From positions 124,001-188,000 of the forward strand of contig NZ_FNYV01000010.1 of assembly GCF_900109115.1 (NCBI RefSeq): DNA of 64,000 nucleotides. Reading direction: 5' to 3'. Source of the DNA: Micromonospora phaseoli (GTDB taxonomy: Bacteria; Actinomycetota; Actinomycetes; Mycobacteriales; Micromonosporaceae). The notes beneath the pieces were generated by a model. It did not search any database, was not told the DNA's origin, and was given only the letters and a program-made list of their open reading frames with translations. Position 1 is the first letter of the stretch. Each line of letters opens with the position of its first letter. Position numbers and translations under genes: made by a program. Positions 1-8,188 of this stretch are shown piece by piece.

Positions 1-1091
1 GCGGCACCTGCGGGTTCGGCGACAAGGTCGCCAACGCCGAGGCCGCCGGTGCGGCAGGCGCGATCGTCATGAACCAGGGCAACGGTACGCCCGAGGCCAA
101 CGCGGACCGCTACGACCTGTTCGCCGGTACGCTCGGCGCGCCGGTCGGCATCCCGGCCGTCTCCGTGTCGTACTACACCGGGGCGCAGTTCGCGGCGACG
201 GCCGACCTGGTCGTCCAGATCGAGGCCGACACCACCTCGGAGATCCGCAGCACCGAGAACGTCTTCGCGCAGACCCGGCACGGCCGCACCGACAACGTGG
301 TCATGGCCGGCGCGCACCTCGACTCGGACCCGGCCGGACCGGGCTACAACGACAACGGCACCGGCAGTGCCGCGCTGCTTGAGGTGGCGCTGCAGATGGC
401 GAAGGTGAAGCCGAAGAACGCGGTCCGGTTCGCCTGGTGGGGTGCGGAGGAGGCGGGCCTGATCGGTTCGCAGTACTACGTGGACAGCCTGACCGAGCAG
501 CAGGTCGCCGACATCGCCCTCTACCTCAACTTCGACATGGTCGGCTCGCCGAACTACGTGTTCGGGGTGTACGACGGGGACGACTCGGCGCAGCAGGGTG
601 CCGGCCCGGGGCCGGAGGGTTCGGCGGAGATCGAGCAGGTGTTCGAGAAGTTCTTCGCCTCCCGCAAGCTGCCCACCGTGCCGTCCGACTTCACCGGCCG
701 CTCGGACTACGGAGCGTTCATCGGCGTCGACATCCCGGCCGGGGGCCTCTTTACCGGCGCCGAGGGCGTCAAGACGGCCGCCGAGGTCGCTCTCTTCGGC
801 GGGCTGGCGGACGTTGCCTACGACCCCTGCTACCACCAGGCATGTGACAGCCGTACGCCGGTCGCCGACGGTGCCGACGCCGCCGTGTACAAGTCGCTGG
901 GCAAGAAGTACAAGCTCCAGGGCAACGTCAACGTCTTCGCCCTCGACGTCAACGCCGACGCCATCGCCGCCGCGGTGATTACGTTCGCGCACGACACCTC
1001 GAAGGTGAACGGCGTGAAGACGCCGGGCAAGTCGCACGGCAAGGGCAAGTCGCACGGCCACAAGCACAAGCACGGTCCCTCCGGGAGGTGA
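1..1091 (+). CDS. Secreted M28 zinc aminopeptidase with PA insert (5' truncated)
   Basis: Extracellular zinc aminopeptidase of family M28. It is cut by the left edge: the frame is open from position 3 and no start is visible. The first residues finish a protease-associated (PA) insert (GTCGFGDKVANAEAAGA, then GAIVMNQGN). The catalytic domain follows with metal-ligand motifs GAHLDS, GYNDNGTGS, WGAEEAGLIGS, LNFDMVGS and CYHQACD. This order resembles Streptomyces aminopeptidase S, so removal of N-terminal residues from peptides outside the cell is the expected role. The chain ends in an odd Lys/His-rich tail (about 1018-1088, motif GHKHKHG) not typical of the family. A hairpin terminator follows. 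Family call is firm; substrate preference is inferred. Confidence 0.9.
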   Translation, partial: GTCGFGDKVANAEAAGAAGAIVMNQGNGTPEANADRYDLFAGTLGAPVGIPAVSVSYYTGAQFAATADLVVQIEADTTSEIRSTENVFAQTRHGRTDNVVMAGAHLDSDPAGPGYNDNGTGSAALLEVALQMAKVKPKNAVRFAWWGAEEAGLIGSQYYVDSLTEQQVADIALYLNFDMVGSPNYVFGVYDGDDSAQQGAGPGPEGSAEIEQVFEKFFASRKLPTVPSDFTGRSDYGAFIGVDIPAGGLFTGAEGVKTAAEVALFGGLADVAYDPCYHQACDSRTPVADGADAAVYKSLGKKYKLQGNVNVFALDVNADAIAAAVITFAHDTSKVNGVKTPGKSHGKGKSHGHKHKHGPSGR

Positions 1092-1110
1092 CCGAACTGC
1101 CGCGCTGAGC

Positions 1111-1138
1111 GGGCCGGGTCCCTTCGTGGGCCCGGTCC
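1111..1138. terminator. Bidirectional hairpin terminator
   Basis: An 11-bp GC-rich stem (1111-1121 with 1128-1138, two G-U type pairs) and a 6-base loop lie between two convergent genes. No T-run is visible, as is common in actinobacteria. Confidence 0.6.
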
Positions 1139-1145
1139 GTTCGCG

Positions 1146-1847
1146 TCAGGCCGGCGGCGTCGCGGACCGGGTCAGCCGGAAGTGCTGCCGCTTGCCGTCG
1201 TCCCGGACCACTACGCCGTAGCGGGCCAGCTCCGTGCGCAGTTCCCGGGCCTCGTCGCCCCGATCGTGCTCCAACGCCTCCTGCCGGGCCCGCATCAGCG
1301 CGTCGGCGCCGGCCGGCAGGCCGGGCAGGTCGGGCACCCAACGTCGGTACGCCGTCCGGTGCGGATCCGTGTCCACCCACGGCCAGCCGTGCGCACGGAA
1401 GGCATCGGCCAGCCGCTCGGCCGGCAGGTCGCCGCGCTGCCGGACCAACTCGCCGTCGTCGGTGCCCAGCAGCACCAGGTCCTTGCCGTCCACGAACACC
1501 GCACCGGTGTCCCGCCGGCCGAACTCCCGTTCGGTGCTGCCGCGGCGCAGCCGTGCCTGGTGCCCCGACACGGTGACGCGCACCCGTTCGGCGTGGCCGA
1601 TGGCGGCGATCACCAACCCGACCAGCACGCCGGCGCCCACGCCGCCGGTCAGGGCGTACCCGTCGGGTAGGCCGTCGACCAGCCGGAACAGGCCCTGCAT
1701 CGGCGCCCACGGCAGGCCGGCCACCCAGCCCGATCCGGCCGCGAGCAGCCCACCCGCCGCGCCACCGACGAGCGGGATCCCGCCCCAGAGCACCAGCAGT
1801 TCCGTAGCGCCGCCGCTGACCACGGTCGGCGTACCGTACGCCGTCAC
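1146..1847 (-). CDS. YqeB-like membrane protein, last gene of ABC operon
   Basis: Protein of 233 aa with two hydrophobic segments (about residues 15-40 and 65-90) and a soluble C-terminal half. The motif DGKDLVLLGTDDGELVRQR and the following HGWPW resemble the actinobacterial YqeB family, whose function is not known. The start is GTG at 1847, overlapping the permease stop as GTGA and preceded by the ribosome site GGGAGG. The frame stays open further upstream but that part is antisense-like shadow. Tight overlap with the ABC permease means co-translation, so a role accompanying the exporter is inferred. The name rests on remembered motif similarity only. Confidence 0.7.
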   Translation of the reverse strand: MTAYGTPTVVSGGATELLVLWGGIPLVGGAAGGLLAAGSGWVAGLPWAPMQGLFRLVDGLPDGYALTGGVGAGVLVGLVIAAIGHAERVRVTVSGHQARLRRGSTEREFGRRDTGAVFVDGKDLVLLGTDDGELVRQRGDLPAERLADAFRAHGWPWVDTDPHRTAYRRWVPDLPGLPAGADALMRARQEALEHDRGDEARELRTELARYGVVVRDDGKRQHFRLTRSATPPA

Positions 1848-2623
1848 GCCACCTCCCGCCGGATGGTCCGGACCAGCCCGGCGGCCAGCGGCACGACCAG
1901 CCAGACCAGCAGCGAGACCCCGATTCGCGCCCACTGCCCGGCCGTCACGTCGGCGGTGAACAGTGGCTCCATCGTGCGCCCGGTGTCCAGCCACTCGGCC
2001 GCGGTGTGCAACGGCCGGACCAGCTCGCCCACGATCGACCAGGCGGTCGGCAGCACCAGGTAGGCCACGATGGCCAGCGGGGTGTTCAGCAGCAGCAGGC
2101 CGAACGCCGCGCCCATCAGCACGACGGCCACCTGGAAGACGACGGCGTGCGCCACCAGGGCACCCTCGATCCGCCAGGTACCGGCACCGCCCGTCACACC
2201 GGCCACCAGCGTGCCCACGGCGGCCACCGCCAGGCTGGTCAGCGCCGACGCCAGCGCCGCCAGCACCATCGAGGCGAGTTTGGCGACGATCACCCGCTCC
2301 CGCCGGGGCACCAGGGCGAACGTGGTCAACGCGGTGCGCTGGGACCACTCGCTGGTGATCGAGAGGATGCCCAGCACCGGCAGCAGGAATCCGACCGGGA
2401 GCAGCGACAGGACGAAGAAGTTGCTGAACGTCTGGGTCGGCGCCTCCGTGTAGATCACCTGGAGCGTCACGATGAGGGCGGTGACCAGGCCGATGGTGAT
2501 CAGCAACCAGCGGCCGGCCCGGGTGTCGACGAGCTTGCGCAGCTCCACGGCGGTCAACCGGGCCAGCGACGGTCGGCGCTGCGCAGCGCGGACGGTCGGG
2601 GTCACCTCGGTGGCGATGGTCAT
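1844..2623 (-). CDS. ABC-2 type transporter permease
   Basis: Integral membrane subunit of an ABC exporter, 259 aa. The sequence alternates hydrophobic spans (about residues 40-60, 75-95, 115-145, 160-190, 230-250) with short loops, giving about six membrane segments. The N-terminus carries a short cytoplasmic arm (LTAVELRKLVDTRAGRWLL) typical of ABC-2 permeases. It overlaps the ATPase gene upstream by ATGA and the YqeB-like gene downstream by GTGA, so all three are one operon (3579 to 1146). Substrate unknown. A divergent histidine kinase and response regulator suggest induction by a drug or envelope signal. Confidence 0.88.
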   Translation of the reverse strand: MTIATEVTPTVRAAQRRPSLARLTAVELRKLVDTRAGRWLLITIGLVTALIVTLQVIYTEAPTQTFSNFFVLSLLPVGFLLPVLGILSITSEWSQRTALTTFALVPRRERVIVAKLASMVLAALASALTSLAVAAVGTLVAGVTGGAGTWRIEGALVAHAVVFQVAVVLMGAAFGLLLLNTPLAIVAYLVLPTAWSIVGELVRPLHTAAEWLDTGRTMEPLFTADVTAGQWARIGVSLLVWLVVPLAAGLVRTIRREVA

Positions 2624-3579
2624 CGGACGGTCTCCCTGGTCAGTTCGGCGTCGGTACGGCTCGCGTCGGGGCCCACCGGAGCGGGGCCCACCGGAGCGGG
2701 GCTCGCGGCGGTGGCGGTCAGCGTCAGGAAGAGCTGTTCCAGGCCATCGCCGCCGGCCGGACGCAGCTCGGTGAGGGCGATCCCGGCCGCCAGGGCGACC
2801 TCACCGACCGCGTCGGGGTCGGCCTGGACCAGCAGCCCCTCGGCACCCTCGCTGGCCGTCAGGCCAGCCCGCTCCAGCGCGCCGCGCAGCGCCGCGCCGT
2901 CGCGGGCCCGCACGACGGTGCCGTCGCCGGCCAGTAGCTCCTCCTTGCCGCCCTGCGCCACGATCCGGCCACCCCCGATCACCACCAGCCGGTCCGCGAC
3001 CGCCTCCACCTCGCGCAGCAGGTGGGAGGAGAGCAGCACGGTGCCGCCCCGGTCGGCAAAGTCACGCAGCAGGCCACGCATCCAGAAGATCCCTTCCGGG
3101 TCGAGACCGTTGGCCGGCTCGTCCAGCACCAGCACGCGGGGATTGCCAAGCAGTGCGTGGGCCAGGCCGAGCCGCTGGCGCATGCCCAGTGAGTACGCGC
3201 GCACCCGTCGGCGGGCCGCGACCGGGCCCAGTCCAACCCGGTCCAGCGCCTCGCCGACCCCGCGCCGGTCGATGCCCATCGTCGCCGCCGCCACGGCCAG
3301 GGCCTCCCGGCCGGTCCGCCCCGCGTGCTGGGCCGACGCGTCCAGCAGCACCCCCACCGTGCGGCCCGGGTTGGGCAGTTGGCGGTACGGGCGCCCGTCG
3401 ACGGTGGCCGTGCCCGACGTCGGCGGGGTCAGCCCACAGATCATCCGCATGGTGGTGGACTTGCCGGCCCCGTTCGGCCCCAGGAAGCCGGTGACCGTGC
3501 CCGGCTCGCAGTGAAACGACACGTCGTCGACGGCCGTGTAGCGCCCGTACCGTTTGGTGAGCTGATTTACCGCGATCAT
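2620..3579 (-). CDS. ABC transporter ATP-binding protein
   Basis: Cytoplasmic ATPase subunit, 319 aa, powering the permease encoded just downstream. Walker A GPNGAGKST is at residues 34-42, followed by a signature-like YSLGMRQRLGLA and Walker B VLVLDEPANGLDPEG. The C-terminal 100 residues form the extension usual for drug or antibiotic exporters of the DrrA/CcmA group. Near the C-terminus a perfect 15-bp tandem duplication (2668-2697) encodes PAPVG twice. The start ATG at 3579 faces a 132-bp spacer shared with the divergent two-component genes. The family is certain; the exported substrate cannot be told. Confidence 0.93.
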   Translation of the reverse strand: MIAVNQLTKRYGRYTAVDDVSFHCEPGTVTGFLGPNGAGKSTTMRMICGLTPPTSGTATVDGRPYRQLPNPGRTVGVLLDASAQHAGRTGREALAVAAATMGIDRRGVGEALDRVGLGPVAARRRVRAYSLGMRQRLGLAHALLGNPRVLVLDEPANGLDPEGIFWMRGLLRDFADRGGTVLLSSHLLREVEAVADRLVVIGGGRIVAQGGKEELLAGDGTVVRARDGAALRGALERAGLTASEGAEGLLVQADPDAVGEVALAAGIALTELRPAGGDGLEQLFLTLTATAASPAPVGPAPVGPDASRTDAELTRETVR

Positions 3580-3622
3580 GTGGTCAGCCTGCCCGGGCCA
3601 CCCGGTCGCCCGCTGCGGCCAA

Positions 3623-3644
3623 CGGTCGACCGTCGGCTAGCCGA
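3623..3644. promoter_or_regulatory. Adjacent palindromes between exporter and two-component genes
   Basis: Two perfect palindromes abut: CGGTCGACCG (3623-3632) and TCGGCTAGCCGA (3633-3644). A third GTCGAC-containing half-site follows at about 3646. They lie in the divergent spacer 3580-3711, the natural place for binding by the NarL-type regulator. Regulator binding is inferred. Confidence 0.35.
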
Positions 3645-3711
3645 AGGTCGACTCTCAGGTCTCGACTTTGGTAGCTGGCCGCACGACCCACGGCTGCCTA
3701 CCATTGCGGCT

Positions 3712-4956
3712 GTGACCAGCGCCGTCGTACTCGAACACCCGGGGCTGCTGCCCGGGTCGCTCGGCGCTGCGGCACCCCGTCAGCAACGGCGTACCGCCCG
3801 CGACTGGCTGGTCGACAGCTTCTGCTTCCTGGTCTCGCTCGGATGGGTGATCCTGGCCACCTTCGACGCCGCCTCGCCGAGCCCGGCCCTCGCCGAACAG
3901 CTGCCGTACGACTGGATGATCGTCGGGGAGGCGCTCCTCGGCCTGGTGTGCACGCTGGCGCTCTGGTTCCGCCGCCGCTGGCCACTCGGGCTCGCGCTGG
4001 TGACACTGCCGTTGGCGATGTTCTCCGTCACCTCCGTCGCGGCAGTGCTGATCATCTACTTCACGGTGGTGGTGCACCGCCGTGCGGCGGTCGCCCTGGC
4101 GGTCACCGCCGCCGGACTGTTCACCAACCTGTTCTTCGCCCTGCTGCGCCCGGAGCCGGGCAACCCGTACTGGGTGTCCACCGTCTGGGGGATGGTGATC
4201 ACCCTGTTGGTGCTGGCCTGGGGGTTGTTCGTGCGGGCACGCCGGCAGCTGGTGCTGTCGCTGCGCGAGCGGGCCGAGCGGGCCGAGGCCGAACAGCAGC
4301 TGCGGGTGGCCCAGGCCCGGCAGCTGGAACGCACCCGTATCGCCCGGGAGATGCACGACGTGCTCGCCCACCGGATCTCGCTGCTCAGCCTGCACGCCGG
4401 AGCACTGGAGTTCCGTCCGGACGCCCCCGCGTCGGAGGTGGCGCGGGCGGCCGGGGTGATCCGGGACAGCGCGCACGCCGCCCTGCAGGACCTCCGGGAG
4501 GTGATCGGTGTGCTGCGCGCCGAGGTGTTGCTCCCGGAGGATCCGGAACGACCCCAGCCCACCCTCGGTGACCTGCCCGCGCTGGTCGCCGAGTCCCGGA
4601 CCGCCGGGATCCGGGTCGATCTGCGTGACCAGGTGTCCGCGCCGGACCGGCTGCCCGTCGCGGTCGGCCGCAGCGTCTACCGGATCGTGCAGGAGGGGTT
4701 GACCAACGCCCGCAAGCACGCCTCCGGCGCCGCCGTCACCGTTGGGCTCAGCGGCGCCCCGGGCGACGGGCTGTCCGTGGAGATCCGCAACCGCTGGCCG
4801 GTGGGTGAGTCCACCGGGGTGCCGATCCCTGGCACCGGCACCGGACTGGTCGGCATCGCCGAGCGGGTCAACCTCGCCGGCGGGCGGCTGGAGCACGGCC
4901 GTGACGAGCACGGCGACTTCCGGCTGGCCGCCTGGCTGCCGTGGCCGGCGCCGTGA
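3712..4956 (+). CDS. Sensor histidine kinase, NarL/DesK type
   Basis: Membrane sensor kinase of 414 aa. The N-terminal half has several hydrophobic segments (about residues 30-185). A short coiled stretch rich in R/E/A leads to the HisKA_3 box IAREMHDVLAHRISLL, with the phospho-accepting His at residue 215. An HATPase domain follows (N-box QEGLTNARKHASG, glycine motif GTGTGLVGI). The start is GTG at 3712; the open frame extends upstream through the spacer but lacks coding character. It overlaps the response regulator gene downstream and is divergent from the ABC operon, so it probably controls the exporter's expression. Confidence 0.9.
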   Translation: MTSAVVLEHPGLLPGSLGAAAPRQQRRTARDWLVDSFCFLVSLGWVILATFDAASPSPALAEQLPYDWMIVGEALLGLVCTLALWFRRRWPLGLALVTLPLAMFSVTSVAAVLIIYFTVVVHRRAAVALAVTAAGLFTNLFFALLRPEPGNPYWVSTVWGMVITLLVLAWGLFVRARRQLVLSLRERAERAEAEQQLRVAQARQLERTRIAREMHDVLAHRISLLSLHAGALEFRPDAPASEVARAAGVIRDSAHAALQDLREVIGVLRAEVLLPEDPERPQPTLGDLPALVAESRTAGIRVDLRDQVSAPDRLPVAVGRSVYRIVQEGLTNARKHASGAAVTVGLSGAPGDGLSVEIRNRWPVGESTGVPIPGTGTGLVGIAERVNLAGGRLEHGRDEHGDFRLAAWLPWPAP

Positions 4957-5678
4957 GCGGCCCGGTGCCGGAGGGCGGGCGGGCAGTGCCGGCGGATTCC
5001 GTACCTCCGGCGGGGCCGGGCCGAGAAGTCCGGATCCTGATCGTGGACGACGACGCCCTGGTGCGCGCCGGGCTGTCGATGATCCTCGGCGGTACCCCCG
5101 ACCTCACAGTGGTCGGCGAGGCGGCCGACGGCAGCGAGGTCGTCCGGGCCGTCGCCGCCTGCCGGCCGGACGTGGTGCTGATGGACATCCGGATGCCCCG
5201 GCTGGACGGGCTGGCCGCCACCGAGGCACTGCGGGCGCTGCCCCGGCCGCCCGAGGTGCTCGTGCTGACCACCTTCGACGCCGACGAGCACGTGCTGCGG
5301 GCGCTGCGGGCGGGGGCCGGCGGGTTCCTGCTGAAGGACACCCCACCGGTCGAGATCGTGCGGGCGGTGCGCCGGGTCGCCGCGGGCGAGGCGACCCTGT
5401 CCCCGACGGTCACCCGCACCCTCATCGAGCACGTCACGGCCGGAACGCCGGCCGACCCACGGCGGGAGCGCGCTGCCCGGCTGATCGCGGCCCTGACCGA
5501 GCGGGAACGTGCGGTCGCGGTGGCCCTGGGCCGGGGCCACACCAACGCCGAGATCGCCGCCGAGCTGTTCATGAGCGTGGCCACCGTCAAGGCGTACGTC
5601 TCCCGGTTGTTGACCCGCCTCGGTCTCAACAACCGGGTGCAGGTGGCCCTGCTCGTGCACGACGCCGGCCTGGTCTGA
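4941..5678 (+). CDS. Response regulator, NarL/LuxR family
   Basis: Cytoplasmic response regulator, partner of the preceding kinase. The receiver domain shows ILIVDDDALVRAGL, the phosphorylation site in VVLMDIRMPRLDG (Asp at 5184-5186) and LLKDTPP. The C-terminal LuxR helix-turn-helix is LTERERAVAVALGRGHTNAEIA followed by TVKAYVSRLLTRLGL (first motif split here for length). GTG codons at 4941 and 4953 are both possible starts; the second overlaps the kinase stop as GTGA. Either gives a poorly conserved leader of about 25-30 residues before the first beta-strand. It probably binds the palindromic spacer between kinase and exporter genes. Confidence 0.88.
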   Translation: MAGAVSGPVPEGGRAVPADSVPPAGPGREVRILIVDDDALVRAGLSMILGGTPDLTVVGEAADGSEVVRAVAACRPDVVLMDIRMPRLDGLAATEALRALPRPPEVLVLTTFDADEHVLRALRAGAGGFLLKDTPPVEIVRAVRRVAAGEATLSPTVTRTLIEHVTAGTPADPRRERAARLIAALTERERAVAVALGRGHTNAEIAAELFMSVATVKAYVSRLLTRLGLNNRVQVALLVHDAGLV

Positions 5679-5815
5679 GCGGCTCGACCGGCGGCGCTCC
5701 GCGGCGCCCCTGAGCGGCTCGGTAAAGGATTTGAACTTTCCCGCACCGGGAGCCGTACCAGTTTGCGAGGTGCGGTGCTCAAGCGCACCGCTACCGGAGC
5801 TGCGGGAGGCCTGCC

Positions 5816-6370
5816 GTGCGAGTTGATGAGCAGTCGACGGATCCCATCGATCAGATTCTGGGCGAGTTGCCTGTACCGGCGTCGTTGACCCCTGAAGACG
5901 TCCGGCTGGCCGTCCGGGCGGTGGTCGTGCACGCGGCGGAGGAGTGGCCGTCGGGGGCGCTGTGCCGCAACGACGGTGCTCGATTCCCCTGCCGGCTGCA
6001 CCGCTGGGGTCGGCGGGTGCTGCTGAACCACGGGCTCAACGAGCGACAGCTCGACGCCCTCATCCGGCACGGCAATCCGTTCGTGCACGTGCCGTTCCCG
6101 TTCCTGGTCAACGGACCGGCGGCGGGCCGGCCCGCCGCCGGACGTCCGGCGCCCGCCGCACGTCCGGCGGGCACCGACCGTGGCTACCCGCCGCGCACCG
6201 ATCGGGCTGCGGGCCATCCGGCACGACCGGACCGTGCCACCGGTTACCCGACGCGCGGTCCGGCCCCCCGGGTGGCCGCTCCGGCGGCGCGTACCGGCGT
6301 CCGGCCCGCCGGGTCCGGCCGGCCGGTGGCTCCCCCCGCCACCGCGCCGCGCTGGCCGCGGGCGAGCTGA
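5816..6370 (+). CDS. Conserved hypothetical protein with CRND-PCRLHRWG motif
   Basis: I do not recognise a named family. The N-terminal 85 residues form a compact domain: AVRAVVVHA, then CRND with Cys50, then PCRLHRWG with Cys59 and His62. The last 90 residues are a low-complexity Pro/Ala/Arg/Gly tail. The same N-terminal domain recurs in the gene at 15057-15371, with the Cys, His and Trp positions kept. The conserved Cys-x8-Cys-x2-His pattern, with His39 nearby, would suit a small metal or redox site, which is inference. GTG at 5816 follows GGGAGG. No operon partner is visible. Confidence 0.75.
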   Translation: MRVDEQSTDPIDQILGELPVPASLTPEDVRLAVRAVVVHAAEEWPSGALCRNDGARFPCRLHRWGRRVLLNHGLNERQLDALIRHGNPFVHVPFPFLVNGPAAGRPAAGRPAPAARPAGTDRGYPPRTDRAAGHPARPDRATGYPTRGPAPRVAAPAARTGVRPAGSGRPVAPPATAPRWPRAS

Positions 6371-6450
6371 GAGGGCTCGCCCGCGGCGGCACGACGCCGA
6401 CCCGGAGCGCGCGGCCGGTTCCCGCCCGCGCCCGGGTCGGCGTCATGACC

Positions 6451-7239
6451 TCAGCGGTAGCCGGCCGGGATCCCGCAGTCGGGCGCGGCCCAGTAGGTGT
6501 TGTTCGCGCTGCGGTCCTGGTTGTTCTCCCGCCGCGAGTCGACGTGCACGTGGTTGTTGTGTCCCGCCACACCGGGGCCGATGATCCCGCTGAAGCCGTG
6601 GTTGCGGGCCTCGCGGGCGACCTGGCACAGCGACCTGCTGCGTGAGGTGAGGTCGGCGGCATTGCCGTACAGGTGCTGGCTGTCCGACGCCCCACCGACC
6701 TGGCTGTTGCAGGTGCGGCTGCGGAAGCCACTGGTCACGTTCAGCGGCTGGTCGCCGAGGCTCTTGCGGAGTGCCTCCAGCTTCCACATCGTGCGTAGCG
6801 CCTTCTGCCGGGTCTGTGCGGACGTCAGCGGGCCGCCGGTCCACCCGCTGCCGCCGCAGCCGTTGTCCAGCTCGCTCCAGCTGAAGTGCCGGGGCGTGCA
6901 GTCGTTGTCCTGGATCTGGTAGAGCTTCGCAAAGGTCTGCGGTCCGGCGATCCCGTCGGCCCTGATGCCGTACGCGGACTGGAAGCGGCGTACCGCCGCA
7001 GCGGTCTTCGGGCCGTACCGGCCGTCGAGCTCCACGATGTTGTTGTTGCCGGCCCAGCCCGCGACCCGCAGTTGCAGCTCACGCACGTCACTGCCGGAGC
7101 GCCCCTGGTAGAGGTTGCGGTCCCAGGTGTAGCAGCCGTCGGCGTGGGCCGCTGGCGCGGCGACCACCGAGGCGATCGCGGCGCCCGGCAGGGCGAGGGC
7201 GAGGGCGACGATTGCCCGTTTCAGGGTGTGTACGCGCAC
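6451..7239 (-). CDS. Secreted D-Ala-D-Ala carboxypeptidase (M15) with PG-binding domain
   Basis: Secreted cell-wall enzyme of 262 aa. The signal peptide covers about residues 1-29 (KRAIVALALALPGAAI core, AAHA cleavage). A peptidoglycan-binding domain 1 follows (about 35-100, ELQLRVAGW and DGRYGPKTAAAVRRFQ). The M15 catalytic domain has zinc ligands in SQHLYGNAADL (His189, Asp196) and HVHVD (His232), as in the Streptomyces albus G carboxypeptidase. It should remove the terminal D-Ala from peptidoglycan stems. The start is GTG at 7239 after GGGAGGAC; the frame extends further but without a signal sequence. A strong leader hairpin lies just upstream. Confidence 0.9.
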   Translation of the reverse strand: MRVHTLKRAIVALALALPGAAIASVVAAPAAHADGCYTWDRNLYQGRSGSDVRELQLRVAGWAGNNNIVELDGRYGPKTAAAVRRFQSAYGIRADGIAGPQTFAKLYQIQDNDCTPRHFSWSELDNGCGGSGWTGGPLTSAQTRQKALRTMWKLEALRKSLGDQPLNVTSGFRSRTCNSQVGGASDSQHLYGNAADLTSRSRSLCQVAREARNHGFSGIIGPGVAGHNNHVHVDSRRENNQDRSANNTYWAAPDCGIPAGYR

Positions 7240-7539
7240 AGAAGTCCTCCCGATAGGCAGCGATTGGGGTGGCATCCGGGACTTCGACCGAACCGTCCCG
7301 TGGATCCACCCTCGCACCGGCCCAGCCCTTTGGCGGCGATTAACAAGAAATGTCCTCACAATTCGTTGCACCTGAGCATTCGCTGGGAATTCGGGCTATT
7401 TGCGAAACGGGCAGCAATGCTCGACCGGCCGCAGACTGGCCATTTGCGCGCGGAGCGCGCATAGGGCGACACCGAGGGCCATGTTCCCTGGTCGGCCCGG
7501 ACCGGTAACGTCAGCGCGGGCGACGGCGGGGAGGTGGGC
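7240..7539. other. Divergent intergenic region with leader hairpin
   Basis: This 300-bp spacer holds the promoters of the M15 peptidase (leftward) and the caspase-like gene (rightward). Two structures stand out: a 15-bp interrupted stem at 7267-7311 in the M15 leader, and a perfect 7-bp inverted repeat TGCGCGC-GGA-GCGCGCA at 7445-7461 on the other side. No convincing gene is present. Confidence 0.5.
7267..7311 (-). promoter_or_regulatory. Structured leader hairpin of M15 peptidase mRNA
   Basis: Read on the minus strand, GGGTGG-ATCC-(ac)-GGGAC pairs with GTCCC-GGAT-(g)-CCACCC around a 12-base loop. The hairpin ends about 28 bases before the GTG start. It does not match the c-di-AMP riboswitch core as I know it. 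It could be an mRNA stability or attenuation element. Confidence 0.35.
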
Positions 7540-8169
7540 GTGGCACGTGGTGGCATCTTCTGCGTCGAGGGCCAGTGGCACCGTGATCTCAACGAGCGCG
7601 GTTCCGTGCTGCCCACCCTCGAACTGCTCGAACGGCTGGGCAAGGTCCGCTTCATTCACAAGGACGCGGCAACCCGGGACGAACTCTTCTACTTCATCGA
7701 CCGCTGGCTGCTGAAGCAGTACGCCGACCACCGGCTCGGCTTCTTCGCGATGCACGGCGAACCGAACCGGCTGTGCCTGACCGACTGGCATTCGGTCGAG
7801 CTGACCGAGGTGGCCGAGCTGATGGCCGGGCGCTGCGAGGGGCGGCGCCTCTACTTCGGCAGCTGTTCGGTGCTGCGTGCCCCGGAGTCGGTGCTGCGCG
7901 AGTTCCTCGACGTCACCGGGGCGGCGATGATCTGTGGCTTCAGCCGCGAGGTCGACTGGGTCGAGTCGGCGGCGTTCGAGACGGTCCTGCTCGACGTGCT
8001 CGCCAACGGCCGGCGACACAACGCCGCCGAGCTGCGGATGGGTTCGGCGCACTGGGCGCCCCTGGCGTCGTACCTCGGCTTCCGGATCATCTACGCCAAC
8101 GGCCGGGCCTGGCGCCCGTCGGCGCGGCCCAGGGTGCCCAGCCAGCAGTCCGCCAGCCACCACCGGTGA
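7540..8169 (+). CDS. Putative caspase-fold (His-Cys dyad) protein
   Basis: Protein of 209 aa with no signal peptide or membrane span. The order of motifs resembles clan CD cysteine proteases (caspases, CHAT): a hydrophobic strand ending in His-Gly (LGFFAMHGEP, His72), then a strand ending in Ser-Cys-Ser (LYFGSCSVLRAP, Cys109), then AAMICGFSREVDWVESAAF like the post-Cys strand and loop of CHAT domains. The fold call is my inference from this spacing; the family may be filed as a domain of unknown function. GTG at 7540 is preferred over 7534 because GGGGAGG sits 6 bases before it. It stands alone; the F420 gene starts 19 bp after its stop. Confidence 0.65.
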   Translation: MARGGIFCVEGQWHRDLNERGSVLPTLELLERLGKVRFIHKDAATRDELFYFIDRWLLKQYADHRLGFFAMHGEPNRLCLTDWHSVELTEVAELMAGRCEGRRLYFGSCSVLRAPESVLREFLDVTGAAMICGFSREVDWVESAAFETVLLDVLANGRRHNAAELRMGSAHWAPLASYLGFRIIYANGRAWRPSARPRVPSQQSASHHR

Positions 8170-8188
8170 CGGCTGGTAGAAACGAACG

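Noticed and set aside
2668..2697. 15-bp perfect tandem duplication in the ABC ATPase gene, considered as a regulatory repeat
   Set aside because: It is in frame and simply encodes PAPVG twice in the C-terminal extension.
7240..7400. c-di-AMP (ydaO) riboswitch before the M15 peptidase
   Set aside because: The wall-hydrolase context fits, but I cannot find the conserved core segments; only a simple hairpin is evident.
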